A stretch of 64,000 nucleotides of DNA from Chryseobacterium antibioticum (GCF_012927325.1 NZ_JABBGI010000015.1:62001-126000), one strand, 5' to 3'. Counted from the first letter of the stretch, positions 42,091 to 51,148 are shown. A program made the numbers and translations. Notes: generated by a model from the letters alone, not told the origin.

Positions 42091-42765
42091 ATGATAAGAG
42101 CTATTGCTTTGGACGATGAAATTCTTGCGCTTAAAATCATTGAGAACTATGCCGGAAAAATTGAAAACCTTTCGCTTGAAAAGATCTTCAATATTCAAAG
42201 TGATGCTCAAAGATATCTTAACAAATTTCCTGTTGACCTCATCTTTTTAGACATTGAAATGCCGTCTAAAAACGGTCTCGATTTTTATAAAAGTATTTCC
42301 CAGAACACCAAAGTTATTTTCACAACCGCTTATTCCGAATATGCGGTGGATGCTTTCAGTATCAATGCAGTAGATTACCTGCTAAAACCTTTTTCTTTTG
42401 AAAGATTTAAAACTGCGGTGGAAAAAGTGAAATTGAACAGTGTGACCGATGATGTACAATATCTTTCTATCCGTGCAGATTATAAACTCCACAAGATCAA
42501 TTTTAATGACATTGTACTGATTGAAGGGCTGGACGACTACATCCAGATTCATCTTAAAGACAACTCAAAGATCACGGCACGCTCCTCTATGAAGAATATT
42601 CTGGAAAAACTTTCTGAAAAGGACTTCATCAGAGTTCATCGTTCTTATATTGTTCCTGTTAACAGCATCCGAACGATTGTCAACCGTAATATTCATATTG
42701 GGGAATTTGTTATTCCTATTGGGGAAACGTATAAAGAGGTGGTAATGGCCATTGTCAATAAATAG
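42091..42765 (+). CDS. LytTR-family response regulator
   Basis: 224 residues. Receiver domain with acidic pocket D8-D9, phosphoacceptor D54 ('DLIFLDIEMPSKNG'), T79 and K99, then a LytTR DNA-binding domain (~125-224: 'IVLIEGLDDYIQIHLKDNSK', 'FIRVHRSYIVPVNSI'). Coupled with the LytS-like kinase. LytTR regulators bind direct repeats near target promoters; the dioxygenase lipoprotein downstream is a possible target (inference). Confidence 0.95.
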   Translation: MIRAIALDDEILALKIIENYAGKIENLSLEKIFNIQSDAQRYLNKFPVDLIFLDIEMPSKNGLDFYKSISQNTKVIFTTAYSEYAVDAFSINAVDYLLKPFSFERFKTAVEKVKLNSVTDDVQYLSIRADYKLHKINFNDIVLIEGLDDYIQIHLKDNSKITARSSMKNILEKLSEKDFIRVHRSYIVPVNSIRTIVNRNIHIGEFVIPIGETYKEVVMAIVNK

Positions 42766-42901
42766 CCGTTTCCATTCTACGTCTTCAAATTTCATTCTCC
42801 TTTTCTTCTGGAAATATTCTTAACATTTCTTAAAAATAAGGGTTTAACCGACACATTTTATCCGTTTACCTCATAAATTTCCGGGAGGCTTATTTTCAAA
42901 A

Positions 42902-42909
42902 TACATTTG
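42902..42909 (+). promoter_or_regulatory. -7 box for dioxygenase-like gene
   Basis: TACATTTG, giving a leader of about 56 bases before the ATG at 42972. Confidence 0.45.
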
Positions 42910-42971
42910 GTCTAAGAAACTGAAAGATGGAAACTGACATCTTTTATCATATTAACCTTAAAGCACATATT

Positions 42972-43703
42972 ATGAAAACAATCAACAGAAAGGACTTTTT
43001 GAAAAGCCTTGGTTTAGCAGGTGTAACCGCTGTTGCTGCCCCTCTTTTAATCCATTGTGGAAGTGATGATGACGTGATCACTTCGTCCACAACTGATTCA
43101 TCTGGCACATCTACAGGATGTTCTGTAACGAATTCAGAAACTGAAGGCCCCTTCCCTACTAAAACGCCATCAAGCCTTGTACAGAGTAATATTGTAAGTG
43201 ACAGAACCGGTGTTCCTTTCACCATCACTCTTACCATCCAAAATGTGAATGCATCATGCGCTAATTTGCAAGGAGTCTTAGTAGACATCTGGCACTGCGA
43301 TAAAGAAGGAAATTATTCTGAATACGGCGGAACGGGAATGCAGGTTACCAATTATACTTCCGTACACTTTCTAAGAGGAAGACAGACCACGGATACAAAC
43401 GGACAAGTGAATTTTACGTCTATTTTTCCAGGTTGGTACAATGGAAGAGCAACTCATATTCATGTACATGTTTACAATGCTTCCGGCCAGTCACTTCTGG
43501 TAACGCAGATTGCTTTTCCTGAAGGAAGCAGCAGTGCAGTAGTACTGGTAGCAGCAAGTACAGGCTACAGAGGAATGACCGGGTATACCTATAATGCAAA
43601 TGATAACGTGTTCAGTGACGGAACCTCCAATGAAATGTCCAGTATTTCGGGAAGCGTAAGCGGAGGTTTTGCTCTGACCCATACCATAAAAGTTTCAGCC
43701 TAA
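42972..43703 (+). CDS. Intradiol ring-cleavage dioxygenase-like lipoprotein
   Basis: 243 residues. The fold and ligands match catechol/protocatechuate intradiol dioxygenases: 'LVDIWHCDKEGNYSEY' holds the first Tyr ligand, 'PGWYNGRATHIHVHVYN' the second Tyr and the two His Fe(III) ligands. The N-terminus has 'NRKDFLKSLG' (a Tat-like pattern with one Arg) and a lipobox 'LLIHC', then a Ser/Thr linker. An envelope-anchored form suggests an extracytoplasmic aromatic substrate. Substrate unknown. Confidence 0.88.
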   Translation: MKTINRKDFLKSLGLAGVTAVAAPLLIHCGSDDDVITSSTTDSSGTSTGCSVTNSETEGPFPTKTPSSLVQSNIVSDRTGVPFTITLTIQNVNASCANLQGVLVDIWHCDKEGNYSEYGGTGMQVTNYTSVHFLRGRQTTDTNGQVNFTSIFPGWYNGRATHIHVHVYNASGQSLLVTQIAFPEGSSSAVVLVAASTGYRGMTGYTYNANDNVFSDGTSNEMSSISGSVSGGFALTHTIKVSA

Positions 43704-43793
43704 GAGCTGCTAGTTATTATCATTTCCGTACGCGCACAGATCATGGGAAACATATATATGTGAAGTGTTAACTCAAAGGCCAATATCTGTGCT

Positions 43794-44468
43794 GTGCGGA
43801 GTATTAATTATTTAAATGAAAAAGTCGTGTTAGTCCAGAGCCCTTCAAGAATATTTAAGTCTGATCTTTCCGTATGGAAAAGAGAAAGATCCTGTTTCAC
43901 CAATACAATAAACACCGATGATCATTCGGCGTTAAAGAATGTATCTGAAATTGTGCTGGAAGGAAATGGAGATTATGATTTTTATTATCAGAAAAACAGC
44001 AGTATTCTGGTTGTTGTCCTGTATGGAGAAACTTTAATCAGTGGTTTTACAGAACCTTTTATTGCCGGACAGATTTTTACAAGGCTGGCTAATGAAAGTG
44101 GCATTCTGAATTTCAAAAATAATCTCCGGAACGAAAAAACAGATATTCTGATTCTGGAATTAAAAAACAGCAGTTCTGAAAATTCTTTCTCTGTGGAAGA
44201 TCTAAATTTCCATGAAAGAAATGCATTGCTTCAGATCTCTGAACATCTTGGATATCCCAATTTCACCGGTATTTACGATGGTAGAAAGGAACAGGAATAT
44301 GTTCTTCAAAAAAAAGAGGGATCCATATTTGGAATGGTTATCAATGGCGCTTTTGAATTTCAAAACAGATTAATGGAAACTAGAGATGCTATTCTACTTA
44401 ATGGAATTGAAACCCTGGAGTTTGAAGCTTTAAGTGAAAATGCGCTCCTGATTTTCTTAGAGATTTGA
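43794..44468 (+). CDS. Divergent pirin-like bicupin protein
   Basis: 224 residues. The C-terminal ~75 residues ('YVLQKKEGSIFGMVINGAFE', 'TRDAILLNGIETLEFEALSE', 'LLIFLEI') align with the second cupin domain of pirin/YhhW proteins. The N-terminal half keeps the first cupin's strand pattern but has no His-x-His metal motif, so it may lack the quercetinase-like activity of pirins. It starts at GTG 43794, as no ATG precedes residue ~175. Could be a regulator or a decayed enzyme; moderate confidence. Confidence 0.6.
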   Translation: MRSINYLNEKVVLVQSPSRIFKSDLSVWKRERSCFTNTINTDDHSALKNVSEIVLEGNGDYDFYYQKNSSILVVVLYGETLISGFTEPFIAGQIFTRLANESGILNFKNNLRNEKTDILILELKNSSSENSFSVEDLNFHERNALLQISEHLGYPNFTGIYDGRKEQEYVLQKKEGSIFGMVINGAFEFQNRLMETRDAILLNGIETLEFEALSENALLIFLEI

Positions 44469-44522
44469 ATGACCGTTATTTAATAAATGTTAGATATTTT
44501 TTTCATATCATTTTGTAAAGAT

Positions 44523-44550
44523 CAGGGCAGTTTTTCAGGATCTGCCCTGT
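44523..44550. terminator. Hairpin between pirin-like and hypothetical genes
   Basis: cagggcag / ctgccctg with an 11-base loop. T run is short, so it may be a weak terminator or a processed leader of the next gene. Confidence 0.5.
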
Positions 44551-44569
44551 TTATTAAAAATTTAAGATC

Positions 44570-45070
44570 ATGAAAGCTAAGATAAAACTTGCGTTCCGTA
44601 TAGTGATAGACCAGAATTCTACGATGCCGTGGGATCAGTATGTCTTTGAAGACACGTACTTCGAATATAAAATTCAACATCAGGTTTTTGATGACAAAGA
44701 AAATCCAGTGAAAAATTACTGGGAACTTTTAGCCGTGAATTCTCATGCGGACAGAATTCCTTTTCTGCTAAGTTCTTCTGCTGCTAATTATGTTTCTCAA
44801 CTTAATGGCATTATTAAAAGTCTGCCAGATGTTTTGGGAAATACGTTCTTTGCTTTTGAAAATTTTAAGCTGGATCTTATCAGTTCCCATATTGAAGATC
44901 CTTCAAAACATAAAATAGGGCTTACTTTTTATACACCTGATCTTTTTCTCATTGATATTATTGATAGCCGGTATCTTTTGAGCCGGAAAATTTCGGAAGG
45001 AAATGGTTTTGAAACGTTCATGTTTGCATTCCATCCGCAGGTGGCAATAGCTTATTATGAACCTCTATAA
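44570..45070 (+). CDS. Hypothetical protein
   Basis: 166 residues, soluble, no signal. Not recognised. Visible: 'DTYFEYKIQHQVFDDKENPV', 'FPDVLGNTFFAF'-like 'LPDVLGNTFFAFENF', 'GLTFYTPDLFLIDIIDSRY'. Alternating hydrophobic strands suggest a small alpha/beta protein. It is monocistronic, between a hairpin and a bidirectional terminator. No function is proposed. Confidence 0.5.
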   Translation: MKAKIKLAFRIVIDQNSTMPWDQYVFEDTYFEYKIQHQVFDDKENPVKNYWELLAVNSHADRIPFLLSSSAANYVSQLNGIIKSLPDVLGNTFFAFENFKLDLISSHIEDPSKHKIGLTFYTPDLFLIDIIDSRYLLSRKISEGNGFETFMFAFHPQVAIAYYEPL

Positions 45071-45100
45071 ATGGTAAAAACTGATCTGAATTTGTAAATA

Positions 45101-45137
45101 AAAAACCTCCGCTGAACAATAGCGAAGGTTTCTTTTT
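45101..45137. terminator. Bidirectional terminator
   Basis: AAACCTCCGCT / AGCGAAGGTTT with one mismatch, between converging hypothetical and luciferase-like genes; overlaps the last bases of the latter. Confidence 0.75.
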
Positions 45138-46161
45138 ATAGATTCTGAATAACCGGTTTTACCTTGTCACCAAATAATTCAATGGATTTCATCATAATAT
45201 CATGAGCAGGATCACCAATATCCATATGCCCAATGAATCTTGTGATTCCAAAAATCTCTTTCATGTAAGCGATTTTATCAGCAACTTCTGCCGGATTTCC
45301 GATGAATAATGCGCCTTCTCTTGCTCTTCCTCCGTCATATTGCATTTTCGTGTAGGGAGCCCAACCTCTGGTTGCCCCAATCCTGTCCATCTGAGATTTA
45401 TAGGTATTGAAATATCCTTCCACAACAGCCTGATCATCGCTTACAAAGGTGTGTGAATGAATAGCGATCTGCATTTTGGATACATCATGTCCCGCTTTCT
45501 GATATTCCTGTTTGTAAAATTCTATTAAATTTTTAAACTGTACCGGCATTCCTCCAATGATGGCTACCACCAAAGGCATTCCTAATTTGGCAGCACTTAA
45601 AACAGACTGCGGAGTTCCCCCTACCGCTCTCCAGATCGAAAGTTTCCCATCATTTTTTGCTCTCGGATAAACCGTTTGATTCTGCATCGGTGCCCGAAGT
45701 TTTCCTGACCAGGTAACATTTTCTTCTGAATTGATCTTTAACAGCAATTCCAGTTTTTCGTCAAAAAGTTCTTCATAATCATTCAGTGAATATCCGTAAA
45801 GTGGAAATGATTCAATAAAACTTCCTCTTCCTACAAATATTTCAGCTCTTCCGTCTGATATCAGGTCTAAGGTTGAAAAATCTTCATATACTTTTACGGG
45901 TTCTGAAGAACTTAAAACCGTAACACCACTTGCCAGTTTTATATTTTTAGTGATACTTGCAGCAGCCGCCAGTACCATTTCCGGTGACGAAACCGCGTAA
46001 TCCGGACGGTGATGTTCTCCCATTGCAAAAACATCAATTCCTACCTCATCCATTAATTTTACCTGCTCCAATATTTCACGGATCTTTACGCCTGCATCTC
46101 TATATTTTCCGGATGCCTGATCAAAAGCCAGATCACCAAACATTCCTATTCCTAATTCCAT
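45136..46161 (-). CDS. LLM-class (luciferase-like) flavin-dependent oxidoreductase
   Basis: 341 residues. TIM-barrel flavin monooxygenase of the bacterial-luciferase family: 'LGIGMFGDLAFD', 'DVFAMGEHHRPDYAVSSPEM', 'LDLISDGRAEIFVGRGSF' (flavin-binding region) and 'RFIGHMDIG'. Substrate unknown; related enzymes use FMNH2 or F420. The ATG at 46161 starts the first strand; the frame is open 17 codons upstream but into an AT-rich leader. Confidence 0.9.
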   Translation of the reverse strand: MELGIGMFGDLAFDQASGKYRDAGVKIREILEQVKLMDEVGIDVFAMGEHHRPDYAVSSPEMVLAAAASITKNIKLASGVTVLSSSEPVKVYEDFSTLDLISDGRAEIFVGRGSFIESFPLYGYSLNDYEELFDEKLELLLKINSEENVTWSGKLRAPMQNQTVYPRAKNDGKLSIWRAVGGTPQSVLSAAKLGMPLVVAIIGGMPVQFKNLIEFYKQEYQKAGHDVSKMQIAIHSHTFVSDDQAVVEGYFNTYKSQMDRIGATRGWAPYTKMQYDGGRAREGALFIGNPAEVADKIAYMKEIFGITRFIGHMDIGDPAHDIMMKSIELFGDKVKPVIQNL

Positions 46162-46239
46162 ATTTTTAGATTTTAGATGAACAAAATTACGAATGAAAAA
46201 AGTCAAAAACATTGATGTTTGTTAAGAACGGATTTTACC

Positions 46240-46247
46240 TATATTTG
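46240..46247 (+). promoter_or_regulatory. -7 box for the TIKI/GumN-like gene
   Basis: TATATTTG, 22 bases before the ATG at 46270; makes the 46270 start more likely than the 46261 one. Confidence 0.5.
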
Positions 46248-46269
46248 AATCTTTCTTATAATGATAAAA

Positions 46270-47076
46270 ATGAAACATACCTTAACAGCGTTCTTACTTC
46301 TCCTAACCAGCTTCTGTTTTTCACAAAGCAAGACCGAAATCTATGTTATCGGCAACATCCATGATAGTGTACCCAATTATCATCCTAAAATACTCTTCGA
46401 CATACTTGATAAAGTAAAACCGGATATCACCCTTCATGAAGTGGATAGCCAGGGAATGAAAGAATACGAAAATGGCATTAAGATTACAGAAAACGAGATC
46501 AAAGCAAGCAATGCTTATCTGAAAAAACATCCGAAAACATTAAGATTCCCTTTTGATTTTGAAGGAAGAAATCAGTACAGAAAAGACAGAGGAATGGTTC
46601 CTACGGATAATTTATCTGTGAAACTGCTTGACAGTCTTTATAAAGCAAAAAAACTATCCCATTCTGAGGTGAAGATCTATGAAAACTTCAGCAATCTCAC
46701 AAAAGAGCTAATGAAGATTGCAGAATTATCCCCGGAAAATTTTAATAATGCCACTACCGACCAGATCTCAGGAAAAAGACAGAATGCCCAGTACTCAGAA
46801 CTTTTAAAGATCATTGAAGCAAGACCTGAATTTGCAAAAAGATTTGTTGTAAAGCCAAACGGTGAAAAGATCAGCTACAGAGATGGTTTTAAATTAATGT
46901 CAGGATTCTGGGATCTCCGAAACCAGACCATGGCTAAAAACATTTACAAGATTGCAGAAACCCATCCCGGCAAAAAAATCGTTGTTCTTACAGGTTTCCT
47001 GCACAGGTACTATATATTAAAAGAGCTGAAAAGAATCAATAATGGCACTTATGTGATCAAAGAGTTTTATGATTGA
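46270..47076 (+). CDS. Secreted TIKI/GumN-fold protein (DUF5694-like)
   Basis: 268 residues. Signal peptide ('FLLLLTSFCFSQ') then the EreA/ChaN/TIKI-type fold: 'EIYVIGNIHDSVPNYHPKIL' opens the first strand with a His-Asp pair, 'KPDITLHEVD' gives the Glu, and 'QTMAKNIYK'/'VVLTGFLHRYYI' the second half. Related proteins include the Wnt-cleaving TIKI protease, TraB and GumN, so a metalloprotease or hydrolase is plausible but unproven here. Confidence 0.75.
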   Translation: MKHTLTAFLLLLTSFCFSQSKTEIYVIGNIHDSVPNYHPKILFDILDKVKPDITLHEVDSQGMKEYENGIKITENEIKASNAYLKKHPKTLRFPFDFEGRNQYRKDRGMVPTDNLSVKLLDSLYKAKKLSHSEVKIYENFSNLTKELMKIAELSPENFNNATTDQISGKRQNAQYSELLKIIEARPEFAKRFVVKPNGEKISYRDGFKLMSGFWDLRNQTMAKNIYKIAETHPGKKIVVLTGFLHRYYILKELKRINNGTYVIKEFYD

Positions 47077-47105
47077 TTGGTGAGAAAATAGTTTCAATAT
47101 TAAAA

Positions 47106-47134
47106 TAAAAATCCAGCCTTGCGGCTGGATTTTG
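47106..47134. terminator. Bidirectional terminator
   Basis: AAAATCCAGCC / GGCTGGATTTT with 4-base loop between converging TIKI-like and DPP-IV-like genes. Confidence 0.88.
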
Positions 47135-47137
47135 TTA

Positions 47138-49279
47138 TTATTTCTTTAGATTCTGATCAAAATAATCTGTTACTTTTTGCATCAGGTGAACTCTATCTTT
47201 CCCAATCACATTGTGCGGATGTCCCGGATAAGCAAAGTAATCCAACTGAACTCCAATATCTACCGCGGATTTGATAAATTTAATGGAATGCTGCCATACC
47301 ACCACATCATCCTGAGCACCATGGATCATGAGTAATTTTCCTTTTAAATTCTGAACTTTATCAAGAAGATTAGCTGCAGCATATCCCTGAGGATTTTCCT
47401 CCGGTGTATCCATATATCTTTCTCCGTACATGATTTCGTACATTTTCCAGTCGATAACCGGTCCTCCGGCAACGCCTACTTTAAATACATCCGGCTTACG
47501 AAGCATGAAGCTTGTTGTCATAAATCCACCGAAGCTCCATCCGTGAATTCCCATTTTTTGAGCATCAACGTAAGGAAGAGATTTTAAATAGTCCACTCCT
47601 TTCATCTGGTCGTTCATTTCGGTTGTTCCAAGGTTCCTGAAAACAGCCTGTTCAAATTTCAGTCCACGGTTGGCAGAACCTCTTCCATCCATTGTGAAAA
47701 TGATGTATCCGTTTTGAGCCATATATTCATACCAAAGGTTTCCTGATGCCGGGAATGTATTGGTCACCAACTGAAGGTGTGGTCCGTTATAAAGATAAAC
47801 GATCACCGGATATTTTTTGTTGACATCAAAATCTGTAGGAAGAATAATCTTTCCGTAAAGAGGTGTTCCATCATCCGCTTTTAATTCTACATTTTTAATT
47901 TCAGGTCTCTGATAATTTTTCAATGTATTTTCGGCCGTAAGAATATTCGTTGACTTTGCAGTGCCTGTATTAATAATATTGGCAGATCTTGGTGTTCCTG
48001 CATTGCTGTAAATATCATATAAATAATTTCCGTCGCTGCTCAAAATACCTGTATGTACTCCCGCGGCATCGTCTAAACGCTGCATTTTGAAGTTCGTCCA
48101 GTTGATCTTATATAAATGTTTCTCCAAAGGAGTTTCTTTCGTAGAAGTGAAATAAATTTCCTTTTTCTTTTCATTAAAACCTAAAATATCGGTCACCAGC
48201 CAGTCTCCTTTTGTAATTTGGGCTACCAGTCCTTTTTCAAGGCTGTAATGGAACAGGTGGTTGTATCCTGTTCTCTGACTCTGCCAAATAAAATCTGTAT
48301 TAGAATTGGGGAAGAAAGTAAGCGGATGCTGAGGCTCTACATATTTGTCGCTGGTTTCTTCAAATAAAGTTTTTACTAAATTTCCTGTCGCTGCATCGTA
48401 CTGATTCATTTTCACATGATTCTGTCCACGGTTCAGAACGCCTACAAAAATATATTTTGAATCCGGACTCCAGGTAACGGCTGTTAAATACTGATCTTTT
48501 TCACCTTCAATTTTCAGAAAAGTAGTTGATTGATTTTTGATATTGTAAACACCCAATGTAACTTCATGAGACTTTTGTCCCGCCATCGGATACTTGATGT
48601 TGTGGTTGATAGCTGGAGTTACAGACCAGTCAATAACCGGATAATCTGCTACCATCGTCTGATCCATTCTGTAAAATGCTACCGCTTCAGAGTTAGGAGC
48701 TGGAAAAATTCCGGTATCAATTCCGAATTCATTTCTATGCACCGCTGCCCCTCCATTGATAATATTTTCATCGGAATCATTGGTTACAGCGATTGTTTTT
48801 CCGTTTTTGTTTACAAATAAATTATTCTTTACCGTAAAAGCAAAAGTCTGGTTGTCTCCGAACATTTTCACGTTGGACGCATTTCCTTCAATTGCAGCAG
48901 AAGTTTTTACTTTCCAGTCGTTTCCTGATTTTTCAATCCAGAACATTTTATCTTTCGCGTTGAAATAACCGTTTGAACCACTGATGAATTTAATCTGCGG
49001 AACAGCTTTCAGTTTACCATCAGAGAATGATTTGTTTAACTGGGTCAAAGACACAAGCGTATCCTGCTTATTGGTTTTAAGATCGGTCATCAGATATCCG
49101 CCCTTTACAGCCTGAATATAAGATTTGCCGTCTGCAGCCCAGGAAAATTGGGAAATATTTTTCACGGCAAGATTCGTTCTCAGTCCGTTTACTGCCTCCG
49201 CCATTGTAAATTTTTGGGTCTGTGCGATTGCAGAACTGCCCAAAACCAGCATCAATAAAGAAAATTTATGTAATTTCAT
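47138..49279 (-). CDS. S9 family dipeptidyl peptidase IV-like
   Basis: 713 residues. Signal peptide cut near 'GSSAIAQ', an eight-bladed propeller (~30-480), then the alpha/beta hydrolase domain with catalytic S582 in 'HGWSFGGFM', 'MIHGAQDDVVVWQHSIKFIK' (Asp) and 'YPGHPHNV' (His). Bacterial DPP-IV removes X-Pro or X-Ala dipeptides from peptides in the periplasm. The DPP-IV Glu pair is seen in the propeller segment 'EFGIDTGIFPAPNSEAVAF'. Full length. Confidence 0.93.
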   Translation of the reverse strand: MKLHKFSLLMLVLGSSAIAQTQKFTMAEAVNGLRTNLAVKNISQFSWAADGKSYIQAVKGGYLMTDLKTNKQDTLVSLTQLNKSFSDGKLKAVPQIKFISGSNGYFNAKDKMFWIEKSGNDWKVKTSAAIEGNASNVKMFGDNQTFAFTVKNNLFVNKNGKTIAVTNDSDENIINGGAAVHRNEFGIDTGIFPAPNSEAVAFYRMDQTMVADYPVIDWSVTPAINHNIKYPMAGQKSHEVTLGVYNIKNQSTTFLKIEGEKDQYLTAVTWSPDSKYIFVGVLNRGQNHVKMNQYDAATGNLVKTLFEETSDKYVEPQHPLTFFPNSNTDFIWQSQRTGYNHLFHYSLEKGLVAQITKGDWLVTDILGFNEKKKEIYFTSTKETPLEKHLYKINWTNFKMQRLDDAAGVHTGILSSDGNYLYDIYSNAGTPRSANIINTGTAKSTNILTAENTLKNYQRPEIKNVELKADDGTPLYGKIILPTDFDVNKKYPVIVYLYNGPHLQLVTNTFPASGNLWYEYMAQNGYIIFTMDGRGSANRGLKFEQAVFRNLGTTEMNDQMKGVDYLKSLPYVDAQKMGIHGWSFGGFMTTSFMLRKPDVFKVGVAGGPVIDWKMYEIMYGERYMDTPEENPQGYAAANLLDKVQNLKGKLLMIHGAQDDVVVWQHSIKFIKSAVDIGVQLDYFAYPGHPHNVIGKDRVHLMQKVTDYFDQNLKK

Positions 49280-49463
49280 TGTATAAAATTGAATCCTTCA
49301 AAAATAAGAAATAAAAATCATCCGTTAATAAATGTTAAATTAAAACATTCATAAAATAGGATTAATGTATTGATAAAAATAAATTCTTAACTTAATGGTA
49401 TGTTTTGCCGAGGAGAAATTGTCGGTTTTGACCGCCTTTTGGAGTGAATTGGAAAAGCTTAAT

Positions 49464-49549
49464 GTGAAAGGTGAGTGGTCAATGGTGAATTCTATTCCAA
49501 CCGATAATTCACTATTCACTTGCGAAGCAAAATGGACTATTCACCTATA
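49464..49549. repeat. Palindromic 'gtgaat/attcac' spacer repeat
   Basis: Described in the spacer entry; 10 of 11 bases pair between the main arms, with the ttgcgaagcaa stem in the second half. Confidence 0.5.
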
Positions 49550-49609
49550 AAAAATACGGGTTATTTCATTTCTTATCCTAAATCAATGACTGGTATATGT
49601 TCTCTGTCA

Positions 49610-49617
49610 TACATTTG
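49610..49617 (+). promoter_or_regulatory. -7 box for yceI-like gene
   Basis: TACATTTG, 32 bases before the ATG at 49650. Confidence 0.5.
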
Positions 49618-49649
49618 CAGTATCAATAACAAACAAAAAATACAATACA

Positions 49650-50162
49650 ATGGCAACAAAATGGAACCTAGACCCAACACATAGTGAAATTACTTTCAAA
49701 GTAAAACACATGATGATTTCTAATATAAAAGGTAACTTCAAAACGTTCAATGCAGAAATTGAAGCTGAAGATGATACTTTTAGCAACGCTAAAACAACCG
49801 CTACGATCCAGACTGATTCTGTATTCACCAATAATACAGACAGAGACAATCACTTAAAGTCCGGTGAATTTTTCAACGCAGAAGAACATCCTTCTATTAC
49901 ATTTGAATCTGAGGCTTTAAATGATAAAGTAACCGGAAATCTTACTGTAAACGGTATTACCAAACCAATTACTTTAGACGTAGACTTCGGTGGAATCAAC
50001 GTTGACCCTTGGGGAAATACAAAAGCTGGTTTTTCTTTTGAAGGAAAGATCAACAGAAAAGATTTCGGACTGAACTGGAACGCCGCTCTTGAAGCAGGAG
50101 GTGTAATGGTAAGCGACGAAGTAAAAATTGCCGGAGAATTACAGTTTGTAAAACAGGCATAA
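49650..50162 (+). CDS. YceI-family protein (cytoplasmic form)
   Basis: 170 residues. YceI lipocalin-like domain: 'KWNLDPTHSEITFKVKHMMI', 'DRDNHLKSGEFFNAEEHPSI', 'GNLTVNGITKPITLDVDF', 'DFGLNWNAALEAGGVMVSDE'. Related TT1927b binds polyisoprenoids such as quinone precursors. No signal peptide here, so unlike E. coli YceI it should stay in the cytoplasm. Three hairpins follow the gene. Confidence 0.92.
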   Translation: MATKWNLDPTHSEITFKVKHMMISNIKGNFKTFNAEIEAEDDTFSNAKTTATIQTDSVFTNNTDRDNHLKSGEFFNAEEHPSITFESEALNDKVTGNLTVNGITKPITLDVDFGGINVDPWGNTKAGFSFEGKINRKDFGLNWNAALEAGGVMVSDEVKIAGELQFVKQA

Positions 50163-50266
50163 TAAAAACGGATTTTTGGTGTAAAAAAAGGAGCCATGAA
50201 ATGGCGACTTAGCCCAAAATAGGATGCAATCCTATTAAACAAAAAAATTATCCAATTCATAACATA

Positions 50267-50306
50267 AAAGGTTCAGGGATTTTCTAAAAGCCTTGAACCT
50301 TTTTTA
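50267..50306 (+). terminator. Terminator after yceI-like gene
   Basis: aaaggttcaggg / ccttgaacctttttt; preceded by two smaller hairpins (50193-50205 gccatgaaatggc and 50218-50236 aataggat/atcctatt). Confidence 0.75.
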
Positions 50307-50320
50307 ATGACCTCCTATTT

Positions 50321-51148
50321 ATGAATCTAAACGATCTGCAAAACATCAGTAACAGTTTTGGAAATACCCAAAGAATGCCCGTTTTATTTCTCGGGCACGG
50401 TTCACCGATGAATGCTATTGAAGAAAACCAGTTTGTACAGGGATTCAGAAAAGCGGCGCAGGAAATTCCGAAACCTAATGCCATTCTGTGTATTTCTGCA
50501 CATTGGTATACACAGGGAACTTTTGTCACTGCAATGGATATGCCGAGAACAATCCATGATTTCGGCGGTTTTCCAAAGGCTCTGTTTGATGTACAGTATC
50601 CTGCTCCGGGAAGTCCGGAACTGGCGAAAGAAACGGTTGAGCTTTTAGCACCTGCTTTGGTGGAAGAAGACCACAACTGGGGACTTGACCACGGTGCATG
50701 GTCGGTTATTAAACATATGTATCCGGAAGCTGACATTCCCGTTATCCAACTAAGCATAGATTATACAAAACCTCCACAGTATCATTTCGATCTGGCCAAA
50801 AGACTGAATAAACTCCGTGAGAAAGGTATCCTGATTATCGGAAGCGGAAATATTGTGCATAATCTACGCCTGATCGACTGGAAAAACATCGATACTGTTG
50901 GCGCCGGCTGGGATTGGGCTGTAGAAGCAAGAGAAAAGACAAATAACTGGCTTCTGGACGGAAATTTCCAGCATCTGATAGACTACCAAAAACAGGGGAC
51001 ATTCCTGCAATATGCCATTCCTACACCAGATCATTATCTTCCTTTGATCTATACATTAGGATTAAAAGATCAGGTTGAAAATCTTTCTTTATTTAATGAT
51101 GAGCTGATCGGTGGGTCATTAAGCATGACAAGTGTAAGGATAGGATAA
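50321..51148 (+). CDS. ygiD: YgiD-type 4,5-DOPA dioxygenase extradiol (class III ring-cleaving dioxygenase)
   Basis: 275 residues. Class III extradiol family: 'PVLFLGHGSPMNAIEENQFV' with the metal His, 'CISAHWYTQGTF' the second His and 'NWGLDHGAWSVIKHMYPEAD' the catalytic region. Bacterial YgiD opens DOPA-like catechols. Ends in 'SLSMTSVRIG', as in full-length homologues. Its TAA stop is followed in the same frame by 59 sense codons (see next entry). Confidence 0.93.
   Translation: MNLNDLQNISNSFGNTQRMPVLFLGHGSPMNAIEENQFVQGFRKAAQEIPKPNAILCISAHWYTQGTFVTAMDMPRTIHDFGGFPKALFDVQYPAPGSPELAKETVELLAPALVEEDHNWGLDHGAWSVIKHMYPEADIPVIQLSIDYTKPPQYHFDLAKRLNKLREKGILIIGSGNIVHNLRLIDWKNIDTVGAGWDWAVEAREKTNNWLLDGNFQHLIDYQKQGTFLQYAIPTPDHYLPLIYTLGLKDQVENLSLFNDELIGGSLSMTSVRIG

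Larger units (their letters stand above)
49280..49649. other. 370-base non-coding spacer with palindromic repeat and yceI promoter
   Basis: No gene seen on either strand. 49464-49549 is an imperfect palindrome of 'gtgaat' words: aatggtgaatt (49481-49491) faces aattcactatt (49506-49516), and ttgcgaagcaa (49520-49530) is itself a perfect small palindrome. The last 40 bases hold the TACATTTG -7 box of yceI at 49610-49617. Confidence 0.5.
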
